From Shewanella avicenniae (GTDB taxonomy: Bacteria; Pseudomonadota; Gammaproteobacteria; Enterobacterales; Shewanellaceae), in assembly GCF_017354945.1 (NCBI RefSeq), contig NZ_CP071503.1:4092001-4156000 (forward strand): a DNA stretch of 64,000 bases. Reading direction: 5' to 3'. The notes below the pieces were generated by a model that worked only from the letters and a program-made list of their open reading frames with translations, was not told the origin of the DNA and searched no databases. Position 1 is the stretch's first letter. Every line of letters begins with the position of its first letter. Of the stretch, positions 25,422-33,765 are shown piece after piece. Made by a program: the position numbers and the translations under genes.

Positions 25422-26894
25422 ATGAAGCCGTTTTACTTACGCTGGCTCAATCCTATGATGGGGTTGCTGCTCGTCTCCAGCGCGATTCCCCTCAGTGCCC
25501 ACGCGGCGGACGACAGCAGTAGCTGCTACGTCGAAGGGTTATCCGACAGACTCCAATGTGGCAGCGTCAAAGTTGCCGAAAACCCCAACAAGCCGAATGG
25601 CCGCAAGATTCAGATCCACTATGTGGTGATCCCAGCTATCAAAAACCTTGCGCCCAAAGAAGCGGTACTCGGCATTGCCGGTGGCCCAGGACAGTCGGCG
25701 ATTCAAAGTGCAGCGGCATTTGAACGCATGCTGAGTAAAGCACGGCAACATCGCGATATTTTATTGATCGATCAACGCGGTACGGGCCAATCCAATCTAC
25801 TGTCTTGCCGCGAACAATCTCTGAGCGACATTTTGAAGCTGAGCGATGATGCCTTCGATACTCTCGAAGAAACCCGCGAATGCAAAGCCAATTTGGATGC
25901 CGATGTCAGCCAATACGGCAGTGAGCAAGCGCTGCATGATTTTGACGTTGTCCGCCAGCATTTAGGCTATGAAAAACTGCATCTCTACGGTGTGTCTTAC
26001 GGTACGCGCATGGCACAACTCTATATGCGCCACTATCCGCAAGTGCTGAAAACCGTCACCCTCGATGGTGTGGTGCCGATGAGTCAAAGTGTGTTGGTGA
26101 TTGGCGCGGCGATTGCTCGGGCTCAAGATTTGGTCATTACCGATTGCGAGCAAGACAGTAGCTGCCAGCACACTTACCCCAAACTGCGGCAAGAGTTTGA
26201 CAAGGTGCAAGCGAGCCTTAGCGAGTATCCGGTGATGGAAAAAACTCATCACCCGGTTACAGGCAATACAGAGCTGCTGACGCTGACCCGCGACAAGTTT
26301 CTCGGCGCATTACGCTTAGCGCTTTATTCGCCAGCGGTACGCTCACTGCTGCCGTTTACCATCCATCAGGCATATCGCAAAAACTATCAACCACTGCTGG
26401 GGCTATTAGCCATGCAAGTGGGTTCTCTAGATATGGCGATGGGCATGCACGCTGCGGTTGTGTGCGGTGAAGATTGGCCACGCTTGACCGCCGCGCAACG
26501 CGCCGAAGCGGAACAAAGCGTGATGGGACAGATGATGCTGAAAAGCCTCGATGAAAGCTGCCCGATTTGGAATATCCCCGCCGCAGATAAAGCATTTGGC
26601 GCCCCAATCAGCAGCGATATTCCCACCTTGTTGCTCTCTGGCGAGAAAGATCCCGCGACACCGCCTGCCTGGGCCGACATCGCCATGGCGAAACTGAGCC
26701 ATGCGCGCCATTTAATTTCACCCTACGCCACCCACAATGTGGCAGCACAATCCTGTGCCGGTAATTTGATTGCCGATTTTATCAGTGGTGATGAGTTAGC
26801 GAGCATTGACGCCGAGTGCCTGAACAAAGATGTGCGTCGCGGCTTTTATCTAAACGCTAGCACTGTAGAACCTTTGCCGGAGAATAAACCATGA
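25422..26894 (+). CDS. Exported TAP-like alpha/beta hydrolase
   Basis: A 490-residue protein with a signal peptide over about the first 28 residues (cleavage near AHAAD). The alpha/beta hydrolase core shows GGPGQSA (oxyanion hole), the nucleophile elbow GVSYGT, and a C-terminal cap like that of tripeptidyl aminopeptidases (LLLSGEKDPATPPAWA, with His in ATHNVA as the catalytic histidine). It likely cleaves short peptides or related amides/esters in the periplasm. Its stop codon overlaps the start of a NatA-type ATPase gene (ATGA at 26891-26894), an unusual coupling of an exported hydrolase to an ABC exporter. Substrate is unknown. Confidence 0.88.
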   Translation: MKPFYLRWLNPMMGLLLVSSAIPLSAHAADDSSSCYVEGLSDRLQCGSVKVAENPNKPNGRKIQIHYVVIPAIKNLAPKEAVLGIAGGPGQSAIQSAAAFERMLSKARQHRDILLIDQRGTGQSNLLSCREQSLSDILKLSDDAFDTLEETRECKANLDADVSQYGSEQALHDFDVVRQHLGYEKLHLYGVSYGTRMAQLYMRHYPQVLKTVTLDGVVPMSQSVLVIGAAIARAQDLVITDCEQDSSCQHTYPKLRQEFDKVQASLSEYPVMEKTHHPVTGNTELLTLTRDKFLGALRLALYSPAVRSLLPFTIHQAYRKNYQPLLGLLAMQVGSLDMAMGMHAAVVCGEDWPRLTAAQRAEAEQSVMGQMMLKSLDESCPIWNIPAADKAFGAPISSDIPTLLLSGEKDPATPPAWADIAMAKLSHARHLISPYATHNVAAQSCAGNLIADFISGDELASIDAECLNKDVRRGFYLNASTVEPLPENKP

Positions 26895-27625
26895 TTCAGG
26901 TAAACAATATCAGTAAAAAAATTGGCAAAGTACAAGCGCTGGATGACCTGAGTTTTTGTGCCGAAGACGGCATGATCACTGGCCTGCTCGGCCCTAATGG
27001 CGCGGGCAAAACCACTTGTTTACGTACTGTGTTTGGCCTACTTAAGCCTGACAGCGGTAGTGCGGAAATCGATGGCATTGATGTGGCCAAACACCCAGTG
27101 GCGGCCAAAGCGCAATTGGGATTGTTTCCGGATCCGTTTGGTTTGTATGAACGCCTGTCTCCGAGAGAATACATCAGTTACTTTGCTAAATTATCTGGCA
27201 TGAGCAGCCGTGACGCCAAGCAAGCCACCAGCGAAGTATTGGCTAAACTGCGCATGGATGATATCGCTGATCGCCGTTGCAAAGGTTTTTCTCAAGGGCA
27301 ACGGATGAAAACCGCATTGGCTCAAGCGATTGTACATAAACCAACCAATATCATTCTTGATGAACCCACTCGCGGTTTGGATGTAATGAGCACGCGGGTA
27401 CTGCGCGATCTGCTGTTCGATTTAAAACAGCAAGGCCATTGTGTGCTGTTCTCCAGTCACGTAATGCAAGAGGTTGCAGCACTGTGTGACCGAGTCATTG
27501 TGATGGCCAACGGCAAAGTAGCCGCTATCGGTAGTCCGCAGGAATTATGCGAACGGACGGGCAAAGATTCACTGGAAGAAGCCTTTATTCAATTGATTGG
27601 CACCGATGAGGGGATTGCCGCATGA
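26891..27625 (+). CDS. NatA-type ABC transporter ATP-binding protein
   Basis: A 244-residue ABC ATPase with Walker A GPNGAGKTT, signature FSQGQRMK, Walker B IILDEPTRGLD and switch histidine SSHVMQEV. It resembles the NatA sodium-export ATPase family. It overlaps both the hydrolase gene upstream and the permease gene downstream by four bases, so the three are translationally coupled. The transported substrate is unknown; the NatA resemblance does not prove sodium export. Confidence 0.9.
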   Translation: MIQVNNISKKIGKVQALDDLSFCAEDGMITGLLGPNGAGKTTCLRTVFGLLKPDSGSAEIDGIDVAKHPVAAKAQLGLFPDPFGLYERLSPREYISYFAKLSGMSSRDAKQATSEVLAKLRMDDIADRRCKGFSQGQRMKTALAQAIVHKPTNIILDEPTRGLDVMSTRVLRDLLFDLKQQGHCVLFSSHVMQEVAALCDRVIVMANGKVAAIGSPQELCERTGKDSLEEAFIQLIGTDEGIAA

Positions 27626-28758
27626 TCAGCAAAGTACTCACCTTACTCCGCAAGGAACTCATTGACGCCAGCCGCGACAAACGTTCGGTGCTGGCCGGCC
27701 TCTACTATGCCATCGGCACGCCATTGATCATGTGTGGCTTGTTTATGGTGCTTATCAATCAACTCTCAAGCCCGGATGATTTGCCGATCAAAATCACCAA
27801 TGCTGCACAAGCCCCCGATTTAGTGCGTTATCTAGGGCAGAAAGGAATTAACAACAGCGACAGCGAAAAAGCAGAGAAAATTCGACTCGAAATCAGCCCC
27901 GATTATGCAGCGCAGATGGCTCAAGGCCAAAGTGCTGAAGTGATTATTGTGGCTGACGACTCGGAAGAGAAACTGCAGAAATCGATTCGTCGCTTGCAAC
28001 GGACTTTGCAAGGTTACTCTTCGGAAATGGGTAGCCTGCGCTTACTGGCGCGCGGGATTGACCCTCGCATCATGCAGCCGCTAAAAGTGGAATTACATGA
28101 TAAGGCGACCCAAGACTCAAAAGGTGGCATGATCATGGGTATCGCCATTTTCACCATGCTGTATTCGGTGTTTATCTCTGGTATGAACCTAGCCATTGAT
28201 ACCAGTGCCGGCGAGCGAGAACGCAACTCGTTAGGGCTGCTGCTTAGCCATCCTGTCACTACTGGTCAGCTAGTGCTGTCCAAGCTATTCGCTGTAACCG
28301 CGTTTGCGATGTTGGGCTTAGTGTTGATTCTGCTTATCAGCCACTTTGCCTACCCGATGGTGCCTTGGCCGGAACTCGGCTTTAGCATCACTATCACTCC
28401 CGCCTTTATGGCAACTGTGTTGGTGATTGGTCTGCCAGTGGCGATGATGGCTGCTAGCCTGCAACTGTTTGTGTCCTTTATGGCGAAAACCTTTAAGGAA
28501 GCGCAGTCCTATCTAACGATGGTGATGTTTATACCGTTAGCACTGGCAATGAGTGCCAGTTATAATATCGCTCCAGATGTTCTGAGATGGCTGCCGGTGT
28601 CAGGTCAACAAGGCGCCTTGATGGAAGTCATTAAGGGTAAGACGCTGCCGCTGCAAGAGTTGTTAGTGTCATCAGGGGCAACGCTGGCAATCACCTTGCT
28701 GTTAGCCTTAGCGTTAACTAGGATGTTGCGCAGCGAAAACGTGGTATTTGGCCTATAA
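27622..28758 (+). CDS. NatB-type ABC transporter permease
   Basis: A 378-residue inner-membrane protein. It has one N-terminal transmembrane segment, a large extracytoplasmic region (about residues 50-170), then five or six C-terminal membrane segments, the layout of ABC-2/NatB permeases. The stretch DTSAGERERNSLGLLLSHPV is the conserved coupling region of this family. It pairs with the NatA-like ATPase encoded just upstream with an ATGA overlap. Confidence 0.9.
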   Translation: MISKVLTLLRKELIDASRDKRSVLAGLYYAIGTPLIMCGLFMVLINQLSSPDDLPIKITNAAQAPDLVRYLGQKGINNSDSEKAEKIRLEISPDYAAQMAQGQSAEVIIVADDSEEKLQKSIRRLQRTLQGYSSEMGSLRLLARGIDPRIMQPLKVELHDKATQDSKGGMIMGIAIFTMLYSVFISGMNLAIDTSAGERERNSLGLLLSHPVTTGQLVLSKLFAVTAFAMLGLVLILLISHFAYPMVPWPELGFSITITPAFMATVLVIGLPVAMMAASLQLFVSFMAKTFKEAQSYLTMVMFIPLALAMSASYNIAPDVLRWLPVSGQQGALMEVIKGKTLPLQELLVSSGATLAITLLLALALTRMLRSENVVFGL

Positions 28759-28817
28759 CTGGCGATAAATTCGCTGAGCTTAACGAGAGTCATATTGACC
28801 AAAGTGGAGAGGAACCA

Positions 28818-28979
28818 ATGGCACAACTAAAACAGTATCGAGCATGGGTCACAGCACTATTATTGCTGGCAGCACTCGGGTGCTATTGGCTCGGAGCCAA
28901 ACAGAGTATGTTGGTTTTTATCATGTTAGGCTGCGGATTAGAGCTGTGGTTTTGGTACCGCCTTATCGGCAAACGCTGA
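28818..28979 (+). CDS. Small membrane protein of 53 residues
   Basis: A short open frame with a strong GGAGAGGAACC ribosome-binding site directly before its ATG, 59 bases after the NatB-type gene and followed by an intrinsic terminator. The protein has two hydrophobic segments (about residues 10-25 and 29-45) separated by GAKQSM, and a basic C-terminus (LIGKR). I do not recognise the family. Position and ribosome-binding site suggest it is the last gene of the hydrolase/NatAB operon, possibly an accessory subunit, but that is inference. Confidence 0.65.
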   Translation: MAQLKQYRAWVTALLLLAALGCYWLGAKQSMLVFIMLGCGLELWFWYRLIGKR

Positions 28980-29002
28980 CCGTCCCTCAAAATATCTCAA
29001 TA

Positions 29003-29030
29003 AAAAATGCCGTAACTATTCGGCATTTTT
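29003..29030. terminator. Bidirectional terminator before coaD
   Basis: Stem AAAAATGCCG / CGGCATTTTT with an eight-base loop, A-run on the left and T-run on the right. It lies between the small membrane protein gene and the convergent coaD. Confidence 0.85.
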
Positions 29031-29043
29031 ATTGGGCAACATA

Positions 29044-29526
29044 TTATTTTTCAAAGCGTTGCTGCAATGCTTGCATCACTTTGGGGTGCACAAACTGCTG
29101 CACATCACCACCGTGGAGCGCAACCTCTTTGATCAATGTTGAGGAGATAAAGCTGTTCTCTTCCGACGGCGTTAAAAAGACGCTCTCTAAGCCGGGATAT
29201 AAGCGGCGGTTCATACTGGCTAACTGAAACTCATATTCAAAGTCAGACACAGCACGTAATCCACGCACAAGCACAGTGGCTTGATGCTGCTTGGCAAAGT
29301 CCACCAACAGACCACTAAAACCAACAACTTCAACATTATCAAGCTGCTCAGTGACCAAATTTAATAGCTCAACCCGCTGTTCTAAGGTGAATTTCGGCTG
29401 TTTGGATGGATTGGCGGCCACAGCAATAATTAGTTTAGGAAACAGTGATGCGGCACGAATGATAAGATCTGTATGGCCGTTGGTGACGGGATCAAATGTC
29501 CCCGGATAAACCGCAATATTATGCAT
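29044..29526 (-). CDS. coaD: Phosphopantetheine adenylyltransferase
   Basis: A 160-residue nucleotidyltransferase that makes dephospho-CoA from 4'-phosphopantetheine and ATP, the penultimate step of CoA synthesis. The TNGH motif at residues 15-18 and the downstream ISSTLIKEV motif form the active site; length is normal. The ATG at 29526 is preferred to an in-frame GTG at 29532. It is a single-gene unit with its own terminator here. Confidence 0.97.
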   Translation of the reverse strand: MHNIAVYPGTFDPVTNGHTDLIIRAASLFPKLIIAVAANPSKQPKFTLEQRVELLNLVTEQLDNVEVVGFSGLLVDFAKQHQATVLVRGLRAVSDFEYEFQLASMNRRLYPGLESVFLTPSEENSFISSTLIKEVALHGGDVQQFVHPKVMQALQQRFEK

Positions 29527-29660
29527 AATCACTCTCTTAACATTAAGCGAACAAATCAGCCCAGCGCGAACGCTGATTAACTGACGCCGCTAAAGATTTG
29601 CCATAGTATGACACGGTTTAAGGTAGCATCGAAACATAAGCTTAAAGCCATAAAAGCAAA

Positions 29661-29684
29661 AAGCCCTACCGATTGGCAGGGCTT
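29661..29684 (-). terminator. Intrinsic terminator after yjbH
   Basis: Stem AAGCCCT / AGGGCTT with a ten-base loop; on the minus strand it is followed by TTTTTGCTTTT. It lies 20 bases past the yjbH stop codon and ends the exopolysaccharide operon. Confidence 0.8.
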
Positions 29685-29703
29685 GAATTCGCAACGCTAA
29701 GGC

Positions 29704-31797
29704 TTATTTTTCGCGGGCATTCACCGCTTTGGCACCGCGTTGCTCAGTCATATAGTAGAGCGAATATTTATGTCCTAGCTTCTGACCACCATCACGAGTC
29801 AAAGGCGACCAACCAAAGCTGGCGCGGCTCAATGAGCTACGAGTTGAGAAAACATCAAATGGGATCTGCAGGAATACACCTTTGGTAAAGCTACCTTCAC
29901 CATATTCTTCAGAGCTAACGTCGGTGAACGTCGCATAGGCACCTAAACGCACACCGTTATCAAACTCGCGATATGCAGTGAAAGTTGCGCCTAAATCCTT
30001 AGCCAGATAACGACCAACATCCACTTGGGTATGCAAGTTATACCAAGGCAACTCATAGTAGAAACTGACGTGACCAGTCACGGTTTCATAATCTCTAAAA
30101 CCGAACAGCTGATTAAAGTCACGCTGCTTCACTGCGTTGAGATCCACACCGAAGGCATAATCTTTACCAAATGGTCGGTAGAGCAATTCGCCGCCAACGC
30201 CGCCGTACATATATTCCAAATAGCCAGCATAGACTTGGCTGTACCAGTTACTACCAAAATTGTTAAACCAAGTGGCTTGTAACTCACTGATGCCCACATC
30301 TGATTGGGTCAGGTATTCACGAATATAAGTACGCACTCGCGGCAGATTACTTGGAGCATCGTACTTAAACTTATCAAAGTTATTGAAGAGGTTAAGCGCT
30401 AAGTTACCACTGACTTCAAGACTGTCGTTAAAGCTATAACGCAATCCACCACGTAAGTTAAATTGGTACAACAGGAAGCCGTCAGGCCCACCCAAGGATT
30501 GAGTAAATCCTGGGTTAACGTAGTATCCCCAGCCTGAAGAGGTCGGCCTGTGCCAGACTTCATCTCCGATTGGCGCTTGTGGTGCACGAACATCGGTCAG
30601 CTTTGGCGATTCATTAAAATCATGTTCAAAGTTGAGCTTCTCCGCTAACGCTTTACGTGACACGCTAGTTTCTACTACCGGCATGCCACCAGACTCTTCA
30701 ATAAAGAGGTACTCGCGAGTACCTAAGTCTGTGACGTTATACAAAATGGCCGCAGCGCGGGTATCTGCTTTTTCACGATCGAGATATTTACCCTGAACAC
30801 CTTCAATAATCACTTGTTGATTATTTTGATAGATCTTACGTGGGTAGAATCCTGCATCTTTACCCAAAGCTTTGGCAACTTTGTCCCATGATTGATCTTC
30901 TGGTTGCGTAGCTAATGCTCTCACCGGCGGATCTTTCTTATACAACATGACATCGTTGATCAGATTAGTATGCAGGGTAAAGCCGAAAGACAAGGTATTA
31001 CCGCGTTCGTAGGATAGCTTCAGATCCAGATAATTTGTCGGCTTTAACACCATACCGACGTTGAATCGAGAGTCCTGAGGTTGATTGTTATTCTGTGGCT
31101 CATGCTGATAATCATTACCATCCCATTCCAGCTTGAGCGTCAATGGCTGCCATGGAGTCTGATATTCGACACCAGCAAAAAGCCCGACACGATCACCACG
31201 GAAGAAATTGTTGAAACTGACGGTCCCCGTATCATTGATATTATTAGCATATCCAACCCGGTTACACATTCGGTCAGCTACTTGGCACAGCGGGTTTTGA
31301 ATATCCCCCGCATTACCTAAATAACCCCACGCCATTCCTAAGGTGAAATCAAATGGACCAACCCGTTTAGTTGCACTCAAGTATTCACTTGAAAATAGCC
31401 CAGTACCACCAATGTCTTGGAAACCGACAGCAACATCAGGTAGATAGTAACCCTCTTCTAGCAGCCGAAATTTAACATCAAACCCTTTGTCTTTATAAGA
31501 TTGATCGCCAGATAAAGATTCTGGACCATAGAGACGGTTGGTCACACTAACATAGCGAATCGAGGTGCTCATCCAAGGCAGCGGCTGAAAGTTAACCGCA
31601 CCAAAAACATAAGGACTGACCCGAGTGTAGTTGATGCTCATATCGCCGTCTGGCGCCATTCGAGCGGTCGGCATCTGCATTAAGCCAATGCCACCGAAGT
31701 CGTTACGCGTCGGCGTAACTTGATCATACCATGCGCCCCAAGAGGCGGAACAAGGCAAAAGTAAACCGGTGAGGGTTAACAGCTTAGAAACTTGCAT
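29704..31797 (-). CDS. yjbH: YjbH-family outer-membrane exopolysaccharide protein
   Basis: A 697-residue exported protein (signal peptide about residues 1-21, cleavage near SWGAW) rich in alternating aromatic strands, consistent with two outer-membrane beta-barrel regions joined by a periplasmic part (about residues 285-400). It matches the YjbH/WbfB family (GGIGLMQMPTARMAPDGDMS near the N-terminus is characteristic). In E. coli the yjbEFGH operon influences exopolysaccharide production, and YjbH is its last gene, as here. A role in polysaccharide secretion across the outer membrane is a family-level inference. Confidence 0.88.
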   Translation of the reverse strand: MQVSKLLTLTGLLLPCSASWGAWYDQVTPTRNDFGGIGLMQMPTARMAPDGDMSINYTRVSPYVFGAVNFQPLPWMSTSIRYVSVTNRLYGPESLSGDQSYKDKGFDVKFRLLEEGYYLPDVAVGFQDIGGTGLFSSEYLSATKRVGPFDFTLGMAWGYLGNAGDIQNPLCQVADRMCNRVGYANNINDTGTVSFNNFFRGDRVGLFAGVEYQTPWQPLTLKLEWDGNDYQHEPQNNNQPQDSRFNVGMVLKPTNYLDLKLSYERGNTLSFGFTLHTNLINDVMLYKKDPPVRALATQPEDQSWDKVAKALGKDAGFYPRKIYQNNQQVIIEGVQGKYLDREKADTRAAAILYNVTDLGTREYLFIEESGGMPVVETSVSRKALAEKLNFEHDFNESPKLTDVRAPQAPIGDEVWHRPTSSGWGYYVNPGFTQSLGGPDGFLLYQFNLRGGLRYSFNDSLEVSGNLALNLFNNFDKFKYDAPSNLPRVRTYIREYLTQSDVGISELQATWFNNFGSNWYSQVYAGYLEYMYGGVGGELLYRPFGKDYAFGVDLNAVKQRDFNQLFGFRDYETVTGHVSFYYELPWYNLHTQVDVGRYLAKDLGATFTAYREFDNGVRLGAYATFTDVSSEEYGEGSFTKGVFLQIPFDVFSTRSSLSRASFGWSPLTRDGGQKLGHKYSLYYMTEQRGAKAVNAREK

Positions 31798-31821
31798 AAA
31801 TCGTCCAAGGCTCCGGCAAAA

Positions 31822-32553
31822 TTAGGGCAGCAACTGGGCAGAAAAAAGTTGGCGTAACGAATGTTGGAAGGCTTGCAACGACTCACCACCATCCGCCACC
31901 GGCACATACAGATAACTGCCTGGCGCGAGATAAGCCAGCTCGGTATTCCAGTAGGCAATACCAACTTTACGCATGCTGGTGTCTGGCGCAATCACCCACA
32001 CATAACTTAAGTCAGCGCCATCTAAGCGTTTCAGCTCAGCAGAATATTCCGCCACGGTTTTACCCGGTTCAAAGGGCACAGAATAAGGTTTCACTGCGCC
32101 AACCACCTGAATGATTGTTGGGCGTGCAGGCACATAAAACTGATCGGCTGGCGCGAGATGGCGATTCTGCTCCGGCTTAAGCTCCAACAATTGCCAATCA
32201 AAGGGAAAAACGACCCGACCTGTAGCCTTGAGTTGCTGGACCTGTTGTTGTAACGACAGCTCTAACGCTTCGGCTAATTTCAATTTAGGTAAATCACTTA
32301 GCAGTAATAACCGGCGCGCACTTTGATGCAATACTGCCGATTGCCGAATCCATGCAGCCCCCGTGAGATAGGCATCTGTGGAATTTGTTGTGGCTGCAAC
32401 CACATTGCCGATTCGATCGTCACTGGAAAAGGCTATTGCGGGATCTAGCTTTGCCTCACCAGTTACCGACACTCTGAGCGCTTGAGCGTATGATGAATGC
32501 GATGTCAGCAAACCGATTGTTAACGTGAAAACGAGTGAAAGCAGCGGCTTCAT
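31822..32553 (-). CDS. yjbG: GfcC/YjbG-family capsule biosynthesis protein
   Basis: A 243-residue periplasmic protein with a signal peptide (cleavage near SSYAQA). A GfcC-type fold is suggested by the VVGAVKPYSVPFEPGKTVAEY segment resembling SLBB/ubiquitin-like domains and by the closing YVPVADGG region. The start overlaps the stop of the lipoprotein gene (ATGA at 32550-32553). It is the third gene of a yjbEFGH-like operon. Confidence 0.82.
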   Translation of the reverse strand: MKPLLSLVFTLTIGLLTSHSSYAQALRVSVTGEAKLDPAIAFSSDDRIGNVVAATTNSTDAYLTGAAWIRQSAVLHQSARRLLLLSDLPKLKLAEALELSLQQQVQQLKATGRVVFPFDWQLLELKPEQNRHLAPADQFYVPARPTIIQVVGAVKPYSVPFEPGKTVAEYSAELKRLDGADLSYVWVIAPDTSMRKVGIAYWNTELAYLAPGSYLYVPVADGGESLQAFQHSLRQLFSAQLLP

Positions 32554-33206
32554 GATAAATCTCCGCTAAAAGGCTTCAGTAGTGTGATGCGAAAAACTGG
32601 CAAATCTGGCGAAGGCGCTTGCTCTGATTTCCACACTAAACCTCGGTCATCGAGCCAATATTTATTCACCACCTGATAGTGAACTTCTGGAATAGTAAAT
32701 GTTTCTTCGATTAAGGTAAGTTCTTGGGTGTTGGGTCCCAATTGCACCTGTTCACGCCTTTTAACCACAAATCGACTGTCAAACTTCATTCCAAAGCGAT
32801 AGCTAGGTAGCAGATCGAGATAACCTGATGCCACAGCACCATCGAGTTGCGTCAAAGGAAGTGTAAGCGGATCAGCGGTTTCAAATGTTAACCCAGCAAG
32901 ATTTTGCGATAGCCCAGCAGTCTGAATCAAACGCCCATGAGCCGTGATCAGACTTTCTTTTTGAGCTGTTAGCCATTGACGCTGATCTCCTTTGGCATAC
33001 GCCAATACAATCACCGCCTGCGGCCCGTCACCTAACTGACCATATATGGTCGCATAAGGAATGTTCGCTAAATCTGAGGCTGATATTTCATAACTAGGTG
33101 GGTCAGAAATGGCGTCTTTAAACGTCTGATATGCCATTGAACTCTTAGAACCACATCCTGTTAACCCAGCGGCACATATCAGTGCCAATAAGAGCTTTTT
33201 GTGCAT
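32550..33206 (-). CDS. yjbF: YjbF/GfcB-family lipoprotein
   Basis: A 218-residue lipoprotein with a clear lipobox (LTGC, cysteine at residue 18) and no other membrane segment, so it should be anchored in the inner or outer membrane. It corresponds to the YjbF/GfcB position of the operon, between the small Thr-rich gene and the GfcC-like gene. An intrinsic terminator-like hairpin lies between it and the upstream small gene, so its expression may depend on read-through. Confidence 0.82.
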   Translation of the reverse strand: MHKKLLLALICAAGLTGCGSKSSMAYQTFKDAISDPPSYEISASDLANIPYATIYGQLGDGPQAVIVLAYAKGDQRQWLTAQKESLITAHGRLIQTAGLSQNLAGLTFETADPLTLPLTQLDGAVASGYLDLLPSYRFGMKFDSRFVVKRREQVQLGPNTQELTLIEETFTIPEVHYQVVNKYWLDDRGLVWKSEQAPSPDLPVFRITLLKPFSGDLS

Positions 33207-33229
33207 AGAGGTGTAATCAACTGATAAAA

Positions 33230-33252
33230 AAGGCCAGCAATGGCTGGCCTTA
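33230..33252 (-). terminator. Terminator-like hairpin inside the yjb operon
   Basis: Stem AAGGCCAGC / GCTGGCCTT with a short loop; on the minus strand it is followed by seven T residues. It lies between the small Thr/Gly-rich gene and the lipoprotein gene, so it probably reduces expression of yjbFGH relative to the first gene. Confidence 0.75.
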
Positions 33253-33268
33253 AATTGAGCAACGAAAC

Positions 33269-33562
33269 TTAGTTAGTACCTGTAGTACCTGTAGTACCTG
33301 TAGTACCTGTAGTACCTGTAGTACCTGTAGTACCTGGAGTTTCATCATTGTTGTTGCTATCAACAGCAACAGCAACGCCCGCAGCTGCGGCAACGCCCAC
33401 AGCAACCATACCAGTAACACCTAAACCACCGAAGCCAGCAGCACCAGCGCTACCAGCAGCAGCACCACCAGCAGCAGGTGCTGGAGTAACTGGATCAGCG
33501 GCCATTGCAGAACCCGCGAACAATAATGATGCGGTCAACATCGCAATTGCACTTTTTTTCAT
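33269..33562 (-). CDS. Small Gly/Thr-rich exported protein (YjbE/GfcA-like)
   Basis: A 97-residue protein: signal peptide (residues 1-21, cleavage after AMA), an Ala/Gly-rich hydrophobic middle (about residues 30-68), a short Asn/Asp linker, then a C-terminal run of Gly-Thr-Thr triplets. Composition, size and position match E. coli YjbE and GfcA, small Thr-rich first genes of exopolysaccharide operons. A good GGAG ribosome-binding site precedes the ATG. The Gly-Thr-Thr tail is encoded by a 9-bp tandem repeat of near-perfect copies, so its length may vary between strains. Function unknown. Confidence 0.78.
   Translation of the reverse strand: MKKSAIAMLTASLLFAGSAMAADPVTPAPAAGGAAAGSAGAAGFGGLGVTGMVAVGVAAAAGVAVAVDSNNNDETPGTTGTTGTTGTTGTTGTTGTN
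33276..33338. repeat. 9-bp coding minisatellite, seven copies
   Basis: Six perfect copies of GTACCTGTA followed by one copy ending GGA. Read on the minus strand, each unit encodes one Gly-Thr-Thr triplet of the YjbE-like protein. The copies use identical codons, which points to recent slippage or expansion; changes by whole units keep the frame. Confidence 0.95.
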
Positions 33563-33641
33563 AGTAAACTCCTTGTAGATATATATAAAAGTTGTGCAAA
33601 CGAATTAAGTGAAACCGCGAAACGGGTACTGACACTATTCG

Positions 33642-33698
33642 TTACAGCAAAAACTGTTGTAAATGTAATCTGATCACATTACAAGGTCAAGTACTTGA
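33642..33698. promoter_or_regulatory. Palindrome cluster upstream of the yjb-like operon
   Basis: Three inverted repeats lie 80-136 bases before the YjbE-like start. TTACA (33642) and TGTAA (33658) flank 11 bases. A 20-base near-perfect palindrome from TGTAAT to ATTACA spans 33664-33683, with one mismatched pair. The 12-base perfect palindrome TCAAGTACTTGA spans 33687-33698. The density suggests a regulator-binding region controlling the exopolysaccharide operon; the regulator is unknown. Confidence 0.55.
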
Positions 33699-33765
33699 TC
33701 TTCCATACGGCTGTCAATACTTCAATAGTCGCCCGAGTAATTCACTGATAACAGAGCAGTTAATT

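Noticed and set aside
28844..29227. 127-codon plus-strand frame running from the small membrane protein into coaD
   Set aside because: It is out of frame with the small protein, crosses a terminator and is antisense to coaD.
33659..33683. CRP site in the yjb upstream region
   Set aside because: TGTAA and TCACA are spaced five bases apart rather than six and the first half is wrong; the sequence fits a TGTAAT/ATTACA palindrome better.
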